Shown: in pieces, positions 39,683 to 51,463 of the stretch
How the letters are laid out: each line of letters starts with the position of its first letter
Position numbering within the stretch: position 1 is the stretch's first letter
Origin: Rotaria socialis
Lineage: Eukaryota > Rotifera > Eurotatoria > Philodinida > Philodinidae
DNA: 64,000 nt
Assembly: GCA_905331475.1 (NCBI GenBank)
Contig: CAJNYU010003101.1
Location: 59,814-123,813 of the forward strand
Direction of reading: 5' to 3'
Position numbers and translations under genes: made by a program
The notes under the pieces: model-generated
Database searches by the model: none
What the model saw: only the letters and a program-made list of their open reading frames with translations
Told to the model about the DNA's origin: nothing

Positions 39683-42600
39683 TCAGAGACTAAAGAAAGT
39701 TTGATTAATAGCAGAATTATTAGTTTGTATATCATTTGATTCTGTTTGTGTATGAAGAAACGATTGTAACAAACCAAGACCAGGACGATGGTTCAGACCA
39801 GATTTAAATTGAGTTACACTACTTTCTACACATTGCTTATAAGTACTAATACCGAGAGAGAAAAAAGAACAAATCTAATTACATATTGCATATTTAAAAA
39901 GAAAATAGTCGTACGATAAAAGTGATGGATGAATAAATTTCTTAAAATTTTCATTTGCTTCATCAAGCGCATGTAACTCCAAAAAAGAACCTTCACTTTC
40001 GGAAAATTCCTTTAATAAGAAAAGAAGAAAAAATAATCAGATTAACAAAAAGAAAATATGTATATATAAAATACGCAAAATACAAGGTGGAAAAAGTCGA
40101 TTCTGTGGTGATAGAATCATTGGAATCAGCTAGAATCAACAGAATCACTCGGAATCACTGAGATTCTTCAGTGAGTTCTAGTGATTCCGGGTGATTCTAC
40201 TGATTCCATCGATTCCAAATGATTCTGTTGATTCAGAATGATTCCAATGCTCTGAATTCAGCTGTTTTCATCTTGATTACAATTAGTTTTTCATTCTGAA
40301 CACGAATCTGATATTGCTTTTTGTTTAGTCATAAAAAATCAAAGAGAAAACAATTGATTTTATAGTACTGGAATCACACAGAATCAATGGAATCTTCTTT
40401 TTCCCCCTTAGCAAAATATCATTATACGAACTTTCATTTGAACAACAATAGCAACAAGTTTTCTAATCAATTCAAGATTTCCTTCATTAATAACCATTGG
40501 TGAAATCTATAGAAGAAAATAATTCTTTTTTGATTTTTAATTTAACTATGTTTTTGATATTTTGTCTCTACATACATTAAGTTTATTGACAACCTCTTGT
40601 GCTATTCGTTGCGATCTATCACACACAAATTTTGTATCATTGAATACTGCGAGTAATTGCTCATCAGTTACAATCTTAATTTTAAAAAAAATAAAGTTTA
40701 TCAGATCTGTTTTTTTCTTTTTCTGGAAAAAATTACTTCTCGACATATTTTATTTATTTCTTCAATAAATTTTGCTAAAAATTCATTTAATTTTGCTAAC
40801 CATTGAATTAAATGAGCATAATCTCGTCGAAAAATATCACTTAGTGGAATTTGTCTACTTAACTAAATAATAAAAAATAGCAAACAATTAAAAATACAAA
40901 ATAAATATTTGTATTCCAACTTCATATTCTGCTTGATCATTCATTTTACGTAGTTTTTCAATTGAGTCACGTTTAGCACAAAGTATTCGTGATACTCGAA
41001 TCTAAGAGATAAAAAGAAATACCAATTCCTTATCTACTACAAAGCAGCAAAAGTATACAATTAAGTATAATAATCGATCAGGTATTTTAGTTATCACATC
41101 TGTCTTTATTGTCGTTTCATCATCATCTGTTGTTTGAAAATCTTCTTCGTCGTTATCACTATTTAAATATATCTAGAACAATCTGTTAAAGAGAAAAAAA
41201 GAAAAGAACTGTTTTTTTTTACATACTTTATCTTTTTCGCCAAATTTTATGGCTTTCAGTTTATCAATAAGGATAATCCGTTCAAGAGGTTCTTCAGACT
41301 TAAATATTAGAAAAAAGAATTGTTTTTTTTTCATTCAAGATATTACTGTTTTTCTCTTATCTACCATAACATCAATATCATTGACACTAAATAAGTCAAT
41401 AGTTGAGTCATCAAATAATATCTTACATAATTGATGATTATTTTCATCTCGAGAAATAAATTGTCCACGATATAAACCAGATTGAGATGATCGAAAAAGT
41501 CGAACTAAATCATCAAAATTCATTTTTTCCGCTTTTTTTCTTCTTCAAAATAAAATACAAACCAATAACACGACAACCTAATGGTAATGATGAAATAATC
41601 AATGGCGGAAGGTTATTTAGAAAAATTTTTTCCGATTGATAATGTGTTTTCGTTTCATTTTGAAGAATGCGAAGTAAATTTCGTTGTTTAGATAATTTGA
41701 TTCTTTCATTTTTAAGATATGCTGATGAGAATCTATTGGCCATTAAAAATAAAAATAAAAACAAAAACATTACTTTATTTTTCACTTAATTAATACTGAT
41801 CAGATTCACCTTCTAGGTTTACCGAATCGACGTCGAATTAAATTCCATTGGCGACGAGTTAATTCAAATCTTTTTCTTAGAGTATCACGATTGATTAACT
41901 CGGGAAAAAAATGTTCCATACAATTTTCAAACTCATTTTCCGTGCCAAGTAAACACCTTTAAGAAAGAAAAAAGAACACAATGTTACCGTGGTTTATGCC
42001 TCGGTATATTGTATAAGATCGATTATTGTAAGCACATAAAAAAATGAGAGGAGAATGGGAAAAAAAAGAGAAAAAAATTGTAGAGTAACGAAGGAAACAA
42101 CGGTAGAATACTCTCTGCTTGTGTTTTTTCAATGTCTTAAAGGAAAAAAACCGAGAGTTATAACTAAAAGCCACTTCTCGGATATCTTTATGAGTTAAAA
42201 AGAAAGAAATGCATGCAACATTGTATTGCGAAATATTTACTACATCCTTGAACATCATCAAGGATATTTCATAAAGCAGTATGTTAAATACACTTGTTGT
42301 TTTATCAATCGTCTAAAGGACATCACATACACACATACACACACATTACTTAAGCATTAGATACGATTGTCTGATGTATGACCTCTATAGCAAGGACCAT
42401 ACTAAATGAATGTTACCATCAATTCGTAGGAAAATTATTTAAAAAAAAAATAGACTAAACTTGGTCATGAATATCTCACATAAATTCGAATGTTCTGAAC
42501 AAATATTGACTTTAATTTATCTAGCCAAAGAGCACGTTTTTGGTCGCAAAATATCAGAAGAAAAAACTTCTTCATATCAGGTGACACTGGCAGAAAAAAT

Positions 42601-43300
42601 AACCTTAACTGTTCTTGCTCATTTACCAACTAATGTTTGTCAAAAAAGTTTTGCTCGAACAAAATAAGAGTCACCTTCTCCTTATTTTGACGTTTTCTTT
42701 CCTTTTCTATGAGAAAATAAGCGTAAATGAAAATAATCATTGAAAAAGCAATGATTTCAATGTCAACCTCCCACAGAGATGAATATGAAACTGTGAGTTT
42801 CATAAAGAAACTTATCAACTAAATATATCTAAGAAATTTTACCAATCAATATCTGAATAAAACCATTCACAAATCATCCATCGTTGAGCTTTTGCATTGA
42901 GTAGAAAGTGTTTTAAATGATCAGCATTTATTTTCTATATAAAATTTAAAATATTTGCATTTGAATTCGAAAAGAATAAACTATTAAAATTCGAACCAAA
43001 CAAGTATTTGGGGATTCATTGAATAGTATGTCAGTAGTTGTTGTCATATCTAACCTATTGACAAAGAGCTAAAAGAATCACCCGACAGATAGACATACGC
43101 AAGTAGACATAATCGTTCGCTCTTTTCTTATTGAATTCAATCGTAGGCCATCCAGATTTTAGCTTTTACCCTCTGACAGTGTCATCTTCCGGTTAATAAA
43201 TTTCTTTTGAGCAAATAAAAATATCTCTCATTTTGAGTATTAATGAAAAATAAACCTTGTTTAAAATTGATCCACAAGATTGATGGTTGCGCTCGTTCAT
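39683..43300 (-). CDS. LIN9: LIN9, MuvB/DREAM complex subunit
   Basis: Thirteen exons (minus): 43256-43300 (putative first), 42843-42934, 41810-41956, 41563-41732, 41347-41531, 41227-41298, 41059-41172, 40921-41001, 40737-40862, 40576-40674, 40432-40506, 39915-40009, 39683-39845; 1464 nt, 487 aa (human 542). The DIRP domain is at about residues 15-110, with AKAQRWMICEWFYSDID, LTRRQWNLIRRRFGKPRR and FSSAYLKNERIKLSKQR matching KWVCYEWFYSNID, VEWGKIRRLMGKPRR and SSAFFEEER of animal LIN9. A Tudor-like part (GLYRGQFISRD) follows, then coiled coil IRVSRILCAKRDSIEKLRKMN and the C-terminal helical region. LIN9 is the scaffold of MuvB, which joins E2F-RB-like proteins to repress, or Myb to activate, cell-cycle genes. 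The first exon (15 aa, MNERNHQSC..) fits phase but is the least certain part. Confidence 0.9.
40092..40260. repeat. GATTC/GAATC-rich foldback in LIN9 intron 11
   Basis: The left half repeats GAATCA-type units and the right half TGATTC-type units. The two halves are largely reverse complements around a centre near 40165 (agattcttcagtgagttct), so the RNA or DNA can form a long imperfect hairpin. This explains the 422-nt intron 40010-40431. Confidence 0.7.
41957..42842. other. LIN9 intron 2
   Basis: 886 nt between the two DIRP exons (TG|G codon). An open frame at 42461-42667 (plus) and one at 41959-42261 (minus) have no support. Confidence 0.55.
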
Positions 43301-43418
43301 TCTGATTGGTTAAATGTGCAAATAAAGAGCGAATCTAAGAAAGAACTACTTAAACAAAGAACAAAGCTGCCTAAAAAAACATTCGTAACGGTATCTGTTT
43401 TCATTCTAAATCGAAACC
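43301..43418. promoter_or_regulatory. Divergent LIN9/MCM2 promoter region
   Basis: 118 bp separate the two start codons. ATTGG at 43305-43309 is a CCAAT box on the minus strand in the full context AACCAATCAG (NF-Y type). TAACGG at 43386-43391 matches the Myb recognition element. No clear E2F TTTSSCGC site or TATA box was seen. Both motif classes are established in MuvB/Myb-regulated cell-cycle promoters; function here is inferred. Confidence 0.55.
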
Positions 43419-46400
43419 ATGTCTGCTTCACATGATGAAAGCCTGCCAGCTGAAGGTATGTGTATATTCAATACTTTTTTCGAGTGATCCACGAAAAATA
43501 AATTTTATATCGTTTTACTTCTAGATCCCCAAAATAATTCCTTTAGTCCTTTAGTCCCTTTATTGCGTATTCAATCAGTAGCAAGCCGAAAACATTTCAA
43601 TAATTTAAAACCCTCCACTCAAACATCCTCAGTACCTAAAAATAATATTCAGCACTGCAAGCACAGTTGAAATCTATATTCTAATGCTTGATACGTTGAT
43701 CTCGACGAATACGAAACATAAAGGGACTATGTAGATTGAAATATTCTAGCATATTTTGCTGTATCTTAGCATAAAAATACATCGATATAAAATTATTTTT
43801 TCGTGAACCAACGTGTTTTTTGTTAAAACATTGCTACGATTATGTTTACGTTGCATTATATCATAATTACTGCTTCTAGAAATAACTTTCGGTTTATTTC
43901 CTGTAAACTTTCTTGTTTTGAATGACTGATTATTATGTAGAAAATGTTTTCTACTGTTGGAGATCGTGGTATCGAAATTTGCTTTACACTGCGTATTCTG
44001 TTTTCATTGCACCACTTTCTCTTGTTCGATAATGTTTGGTATTTACCTGAAAAAACAGTATTTTTATCTGTATGATTAATACTTGATATGTTTTTGGCGA
44101 AATTATCGAAGTAGTAACTAAGACGATTCTTTTATTAAAGTCAACAAGTGTCACAAATGAATGTCATGTCCTTCCCCTTCATCTGACATGCAAACACGAT
44201 CAAGTTTCTTCTAGCTTGTGTGAAAGAAATCCTCTAGCTTTTTCTTAAATCGAATTCTTTTTTGGAATAAATAAAAAACGTCGCTATTCTACCAACAGCG
44301 TTAAAAGTCAGTTGCTTATGCCAACTAAGCTTGAGAATGGATCGATCAATGCCAAATATTGCTTATGATCTGAATGGAGAGCAATCGGTTGAGTTACGTA
44401 CTTGTACGATGTCACGCGTTTTGCATATATGTCAAACTTGAATTCAATTGAAATTTTCAACTTTTAAAAGAATACCATTCTCAAGCGTGATGACACGTAG
44501 ATATAATCACTGTCAGCTCGAAAGTTTCAATTGAATTCAAGTTCGGCACTAGTGAACTTCGTATGGGTGGTAATATTAAATTTGTTTGCTATTTAATCTA
44601 ATTCTTAACTTCTGAAATCAAAGCAATCTGTGTTTTATGAACGGTTGAGCCGATCTGTTAAACACTTAGCTATGAGAGAGATCAATTGGTATGCGACACA
44701 TTAACAACAAATCTATAAGAAACAGTATCTTTCTTCACTTGTTCGAAGTAAAGTAATAGATTTAACTTCTGATAACTTAGAAAAAAAGTTGAGTTTAAGA
44801 TGTTAAAATTGAAGTTTGAACTGGATAGTAGAGAAAACCTATCGTAAGTAGGTATGTCTAGTGTAATATGTTTATTCTGACAGAGCATATTAGTGTTTCT
44901 GAGCTGAAGAGAACTTTTCGATTTGACCCATGCGATTCAATTGATGATTGTCGCTGTAGAAACTTTCGAAAAAAAAATAGAAATGATCTTTAACAAAGCA
45001 CAGTTTCGATAAGATTCCTCTCGCATACAATTGCAGATATGTTATCTTTTAGCTTGAATAATTTCGCAACAATTATTTTTAAGCCGAGCTAAAGATGTTG
45101 AAGATTTAAATTGTGCGTTGATGATTGTAAGAAAGTTGTTGTCATTAATTAATAACGAATATCGATTGGATACAAACCGTAATTTTCCATTTACACTTAT
45201 ATGATATGCATAATGTGTAATTACTTTGTTGATATCCTTCTGATTATTAACTAGTGCAACAGGACGCCGGTCACCAGTTTGAGAACCGTTCAGTGTTAAA
45301 AGCAAATTCTTTGAAGTACAAGCAACGATATCTTTGAAATCAGCTGGTGTATGTAGGAAGGATATGATTGAAGTTGATTCTCGATCAGTTTCAAATGAAA
45401 AATCAAGTTTGGCTTGAAACTCATGAGCTTTATCATTTATTCGTTCGAGTTTATTTTTGATTCACTCATTGGAAATAAAATGTAAAGATACAGTTAAAAA
45501 ATATTCGATAAAATGAGCGAATGCGCACGCATATATAGATTCGTCTTGAAGGATACTATTACGTCGCTGCTGAGGTCACGATTAAAGTGGTGAAGCCATA
45601 TGAATGTCTGTTTCATCGATCATATCATAAAGACCTTGGCCACCGGTAGTAAATTTTGTTCCGATCCATTTTTCATTCATTATTTTAAGTGTTGGTCGTA
45701 CTTCGTAATATTGAGCATTAGTTAGTGGTTCCCATATTGATGAATTTTTTTCTTTTGTATGTGGACAATATTTCTCGTGAAGTAGAATCCATATGGTGGG
45801 AAATACTGACGTTGTATAAGTAGTTAAATGGTCAACTTTTGCTGATAAATCTTTTGGATCAGATAAAAATAGAAACACAAGTGTTGCAGCTGGTTCATTT
45901 TCAATTGCTGATACCATTTCAGTATGCGAAATATTTTCTTGTTTTAAAAGAACATCAAAAGAAGCTTTTAACTGATTGAAACCATTTTCACCAGCAGGAT
46001 AATCGAGTATATGAATTGTTCGATTTGTCATATAACGAATATTAAGATCAAATGTTGAAAGAAATTGTCGAGCTATCAGTGATTTTTGTGTATCACCTGG
46101 ATTGCTTTCATCCCAACGAGCAAAAATCGACATTTCACTACTTGAATAAAATAAAAATGGGCGATTAATTTTTAACTTGAGCGCCTTATCAAAAATTTGT
46201 AGACACTTCATCAGCGATATGATATCTAGTTTACCGATAGAATGTTTTTATCTCACAGTCATGAGGTAGATTACAATCTTTTGCTATATGAGATGGTTTT
46301 CAATTAACTCGATTATCTTATTCTTCTCTTGAACAATAAAATGTGAATTTTTGTTTAGAACAAATATTAAGTGAAGAAGAAAACGAAATCTTAGGTGATG

Positions 46401-49400
46401 AACGATCTGATATTGCTAGTGAAGAATCTGGCGAAGATCTATTTGGTGATAATTTTGAACGGTAACGTTTCTCTTACACTCACGAATGTCGTTGGTCTTT
46501 TCATTAAGTACTCTTTTTTTTTTTCTTAATTATTTAATAGAGATTATGAAACCATTGACGAATTAGATCGATATGAAGCAGGTGGAATCGATGATGATGA
46601 CGAAAATGATACAGATCTTACAGTTGAACAACGTCGACGAGCTGAACGAGACATAAAACGACGTGAACGTGAAAGACGTCGTCGTCTCGGTCAAGAACTG
46701 AACGATGAAAGTGATCTAGATGAAGATGATCATATCATAGGTTTAAGTGGAAAAGGAAAACGTTCTAAATTGAACGATGATGAAATCGGCATGGATGATG
46801 AATCTGATGCATATATCAAAAACTTAGGTGATACTCAAGGTCATAAAATAGCTGATTGGGTACAAATGCCTGGTCCACACAACGAAGTTATACGACATTT
46901 TAAGAAATTCTTACGTACATTTAAAATAACAACAACAACTGTTGGTGGAACAAATAAACCGATTTATCGTGAATCATTACGTCGTCTTGTACAAGAACAA
47001 AAACAATCAATAATTATTGATTTTGAACATCTAATGGCAATGGATGAAGTATTAGCATTCTTTTTACTTGGTGCTCCTGAACAAACATTAAAAATTTTTC
47101 ATGAAGCATTAACAGAATTATGTTTTGAACTCTATCCAAATCATCGATCAATTGAAAAAGAATTATTTGTACGTGTTAGTAATTGTCTACAAAATGATAA
47201 TATTCGAGACTTGAGGTAATCAAACGAAAGTTACATTGTTCTGTTCTTTCTAACATGATATTTTTCTAGAGTTGAACATTTAAATAAATTGATTGGTATA
47301 AGCGGAGTTGTTACAACATCAACAGGTGTTTTACCACAATTGAGTATAATTAAATTTAATTGTCAAAAATGTGGCTTTACGCTCGGCCCATTTACGCAAA
47401 ATCAAGAAAATGAAATCAAACCAGGTTCATGTCCAGAGTGTCAATCGAATGGACCATTTGAGCTTAATATGGAAGAAGTATTATTTGATTTACTAAAAGA
47501 AAAATGATATTTAACATTTATTCTTTTCTTATTTAAGACAATATATCGAAATTATCAACGAATAACAATTCAAGAAAGTCCCGGTACTGTTCCACCAGGT
47601 CGTATTCCACGGTCAAAAGAAATTCTTTTACTTGGAGATCTTTGCGATACATGTCGACCAGGCGATGAAATTGTATGTTCAATAGACGTTTTTTTTTTCT
47701 TTTTTTCTTAAACATCTATTATTCCCAGGAAGTACTTGGTGTTTACCGAAATACATACAATATTTCATTAAATATACAAAACAATTTACCAGTATTTGCA
47801 ACAATTGTCGAAGCTAATTACATATCAACACGAGAAGATAAAATTTCATTTGAAACACTAACTGATGAAGATATGCAAGAGATTCAACGTCTATCCAAAG
47901 ATCCTAAAATTGCACAACGAGTAAACGAATAGTGTATAACGTTTTGTGTTTTGTATAGTTCTTACTTCTAGATTTATGCAAGTATTGGACCATCGATTTA
48001 TGGTCATGAGATGGTTAAAAAAGCTATTACATATGCTATGTTTGGTGGTGAACCGAAAAATCCCGGTAAGTAAAAAAGATTAATTCGTCGTAAAATTGAC
48101 TGAGATGAAAAGAAAAAGCTTACATATTTGACTAACATAAAAATGAAATCTGACCTGAAAAGTCAAGTGTTCATGAAGTTTTGTTGAAAGACTGATAAAA
48201 GAAAAATTTTGAAAGAAAAATCTGAACTAGAATATGATTTTCTTCTGTTTTATCAAAATACACAAGACGAGTATGAGCGACTATAACTTTTCGTGGATAT
48301 CCATAAAGAAGATATGTGGAATCCTGGTACAGTTAACTAGTGTGATTCTATGTTATTAAAAATTGATTTGTGATGTACTATTCGACAGGTACTGGTACCG
48401 ATAAATATTCGATAATAGTGTTAAAGAATAGTTATTATACTATTTCCGCTATTGGTCACGAGTTGGACGACATATATATCGTTACCGTGTTTAGGCGGAT
48501 TCGAACGCATGCCCCTAGATTGCTTTAAGTCTAAAACGAACGAACTGAAAGTTTCATTATTTCTTCTATTCAAGGTGGAAAACATCAAGTTCGTGGTGAT
48601 ATCAATATACTCTTATGTGGTGATCCATCGACAGCTAAATCTCAATTTTTGAAATATATTGAAAAAACAGCACATCGAGCAGTATTTACAACGGGTCGAG
48701 GTGCATCAGCTGTTGGTTTAACTGCTTACGTACAACGTAATGCAGTTACAAGAGAATGGACACTCGAAGCAGGTGCCCTTGTACTTGTAAGTTTAGCATA
48801 CAAATCATCGTGTTTTTTTTTTATTGAATATGCATTTTTTATGGTAGGCTGATCGAGGTGTTTGTTTGATTGATGAATTCGATAAAGTAAATTATTTTTT
48901 GTCGTTTAAATAAATGAAAAGAAAAAAATTTTCTTCTGGTTAGATGTCCGATCAAGATCGTACATCAATTCATGAAGCAATGGAACAACAAAGTATTTCA
49001 ATATCCAAGGCAGGCATTGTAACAACGCTTCAAGCTCGTTGTTCTGTCATTGCTGCAGCAAATCCAGTGGGTGGACGATATGATCCAGCATTAACATTTA
49101 TGAATAATGTAGATTTATCAGAGCCGATTTTAACACGTTTTGATATATTATGTACTGTACGTGATATTGCTGATCCTGTTCAAGTACGTTTCTTTTTGTC
49201 TATCTTTATCATCGATAATATTCGTATCGAATTTTATTATAGGACGAACTAATGGCTCGTTTCGTTACTGAAAGTCACATGCGTCATCATCCATCAGCTG
49301 ATGAAAACGATGCACAACAAAATCATGTATAATTTTTCTATTGATTACTTTACTTTTTTATTCTACTATTTGATTGGTTGTTTAGGTTATTCCGAATGTT

Positions 49401-50126
49401 TTCAATGTTGAACCGATTCCACAGGAAATCTTTAAAAAATATATTATTTACGCTAAAAGACGTATTCATCCACGTATGACATCGGTTGATCAAGAAAAAG
49501 TAGCTCAATTATACGCAAAACTACGACATGAATCATTAGTTACTGGTAGCGTTCCAGTAACAGTTCGACAAATTGAATCCATTGTTCGTATTGCTGAAGC
49601 ACATGCAAGAATGCATTTACGTGACTTTGTCAATGATGATGATATTAATGTAGCTATTCAAATTGTTCTTCAAAGTTTTATTGATGCACAAAAGTATGGT
49701 ATTATGCGAACTATGAGAAAAGTATGTTCCTTTAGAAATTTAAAAAAAAACAAACAGAAATATGTATACGAATGTATTGAATTTTTCATTTTTAGGTATT
49801 TCAACGTTATTTAACATATAAAAAAGATAATAATGAATTTCTGCTATTTTTATTAAAACAATTATTTCAAGAAAATTTAGCATTTCAACGCAATCGTTAT
49901 GGTGCTGATCGTGTTGCATCAGCTGGAACAACAATTAAACTTTCAGAAGAAGATCTAAAGAGTCGGGTATGTTATTATTTTTTTTTAAAGAATTATATAT
50001 CTATTCTTGATGTTTCTCTAGGCTCGTCAATATAGTGTATTAGATTTGAAACAATTCTATGAATCACCATTATTTCGTTCACATGGATTTAAATATGAAG
50101 AAAAATTCATCATACAAGCTCTTTAA
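43419..50126 (+). CDS. MCM2: MCM2, replicative helicase subunit
   Basis: Fourteen exons: 43419-43455, 46359-46461, 46541-47215, 47270-47477, 47538-47672, 47729-47920, 47972-48065, 48575-48786, 48848-48886, 48944-49183, 49243-49326, 49386-49721, 49796-49966, 50022-50126; 2631 nt, 876 aa (human 904). The acidic N-terminal tail contains [23 protein letters not shown], matching the histone H3-H4 binding region. The zinc finger is [14 protein letters not shown]. The AAA+ core has Walker A GDPSTAKS (residues 497-504), Walker B LIDEFDK and the arginine finger region EPILTRFD. The end is a winged-helix part. It belongs to the MCM2-7 helicase at replication origins. The first exon is a 37-nt piece whose GAAG|AACAA junction keeps frame; the preceding TGA in the second exon's own frame requires an upstream exon. 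An alternative exon may start at 43525 (frame [14 protein letters not shown]). Poly(A) signal AATAAA at 50165. Confidence 0.93.
45042..45461 (-). CDS. Unrecognised open coding segment, no start codon seen
   Basis: 139 sense codons then stop, inside MCM2 intron 1 on the opposite strand. The segment begins just after a TGA at 45462-45464, with a charged helix ([21 protein letters not shown]), then [18 protein letters not shown] and a beta-rich part ([20 protein letters not shown]). Composition is that of a real soluble protein. It may be the continuation of, or a decayed part of, the 45582-46211 gene; I could not find a splice joining them in frame. Family unknown. Confidence 0.4.
   Translation of the reverse strand: MKNKLERINDKAHEFQAKLDFSFETDRESTSIISFLHTPADFKDIVACTSKNLLLTLNGSQTGDRRPVALVNNQKDINKVITHYAYHISVNGKLRFVSNRYSLLINDNNFLTIINAQFKSSTSLARLKNNCCEIIQAKR
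45582..46211 (-). CDS. Nested intronless gene of unknown function
   Basis: 209 aa, with ATG at 46211 and TAA at 45582-45584, inside MCM2 intron 1 on the opposite strand and only 148 bp from MCM2 exon 2. No signal peptide or membrane helix. Visible features are [19 protein letters not shown], then strand-helix alternation: [11 protein letters not shown], a helix, [15 protein letters not shown], a helix and [13 protein letters not shown], followed by [17 protein letters not shown]. The alternation suggests a Rossmann-like or P-loop-like alpha/beta fold, but no GxxxxGK motif is present. Codon use and mixed composition support real coding. I do not recognise the family. It may be a partial or decaying gene, given the second segment at 45042-45461. 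Confidence 0.5.
   Translation of the reverse strand: MKCLQIFDKALKLKINRPFLFYSSSEMSIFARWDESNPGDTQKSLIARQFLSTFDLNIRYMTNRTIHILDYPAGENGFNQLKASFDVLLKQENISHTEMVSAIENEPAATLVFLFLSDPKDLSAKVDHLTTYTTSVFPTIWILLHEKYCPHTKEKNSSIWEPLTNAQYYEVRPTLKIMNEKWIGTKFTTGGQGLYDMIDETDIHMASPL
48066..48574. other. MCM2 intron 7 with tRNA-like fragment
   Basis: 509 nt, far longer than its neighbours. On the minus strand at about 48490-48540 it carries TTAGACTTAAAGCAATCTA followed by GCGTTCGAATCC, resembling an anticodon arm plus B box of a Leu- or Ser-type tRNA. D-arm and acceptor pairing are not found, so this is a fragment or SINE-like relic. Confidence 0.35.
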
Positions 50127-51463
50127 ATATATATAACGAACATTATTAGATAGATAAATAAATGAATAAATAAATAATCTATATTTTTGCTCTTGTACAC
50201 ATAGATATCTCAGATATTTTTCTGTATTACTCATCATGTTTATTTTTCTTATATTAAATGAAAATAAAATAGAAGTTTATATGTAATTATTTGTTTATGT
50301 CTATTACAATAGAGAAAAATAACATGATTTAGATTTCAATTTGAAATGAATATTCAAATATTCATTGATTGTTGGTCGAAAGTAAACTATAATCATTTTA
50401 AACTGTCCAAAATAATTTCATGTATTAAATCAGTACTAGAAATATTCTATTAATGTTTTTGATTAGTGAAATATCTTGTCCAAATGAATATGAATGTAAG
50501 CGACGTTGATTGCTAACTTGTTTTAATTGATACACTTACAATCTTTTGGTTCGAAATGGTTTGCATGTGCTTCATAATTGCCCTTGAATGCAATAATTTT
50601 AGAGCTAATTTGTTTTTCTCATTCGGTTTAAATCAGTTTCTTGATCTAAAAGTGTATTTTCATTGAATCGATAGAATTACTCTATTTAATTAACTCTATC
50701 TTCAAGGGACAAATTGAATTTAGTTAAACAAGCTCTACTACTCTTCGTTTTTGTTAACTATTTGATCGGTTAGATTCATGTTCAAAACTTTTAATAATTT
50801 AAGATGTAGATTAATGTCAAATCAAATGTGAATTTTCGATAAATTATTTTATGAATTGATTTATTTGAATCTATAGAAAACAGTTAACTACTTAAGATTA
50901 CAACTGAGTTAAATCGGGTATTATGAATTCTAAAATATATTGATTTATACACAACTTCATTTTGGTATTGTCTCATTTTCATAATTACTATGGTAAAACA
51001 TTCCGAGCAATAGAAGATTTGGATATCTTCATTTTTTTTCCTGCAATCTAACTTGATATTGATTTTTTATATTTCAAAATAATTCACGAAAAACTCACCA
51101 TAAATTAGAAAAGAAAAATAAGAAAGTCTAAGGACAATCATAATGGTGAAAATCGAGTGTATTTTAACGATACCTAACGACAACTACTAATAAATATTTC
51201 ACGTTATTTAATAATACAGCTGCTACAAAGACATGTATTGAGATTTCATCCACGACGTCAAAATGAATATACATAGATTCACAGCTGTATTTAATTATCA
51301 TAAATGTTGACCAAAAGCAATTCTTATAGTCTTGCTATTAGAAGTAAATAAACCAATAGTTATGAAGAAAAAGTTATAATATAAAAACAAAACAAAAATA
51401 AAATAAGTACCTGTTGGACGTCGCTTGAAAGTGTTCATTTCTATAGAACAAAAACTAATTACA
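50127..51463. other. Intergenic region
   Basis: It holds the MCM2 3' region (AATAAA at 50165-50170) and 1.2 kb of AT-rich sequence before the cyclic phosphodiesterase. No further feature is supported. Confidence 0.55.

Larger units (their letters stand above)
43456..46358. other. MCM2 intron 1 (2.9 kb) with nested sequence
   Basis: It contains a possible alternative exon at 43525-43668 (plus), a 17-bp inverted repeat (44437-44453 / 44525-44541, core CAATTGAATTCAAG type) and the nested minus-strand coding sequence at 45042-46211. Confidence 0.6.

Noticed and set aside
41335..41523. Independent small gene starting MNFDDLVRL
   Set aside because: It is LIN9 exon 5, continuous in phase with the preceding VIA-EK codons.
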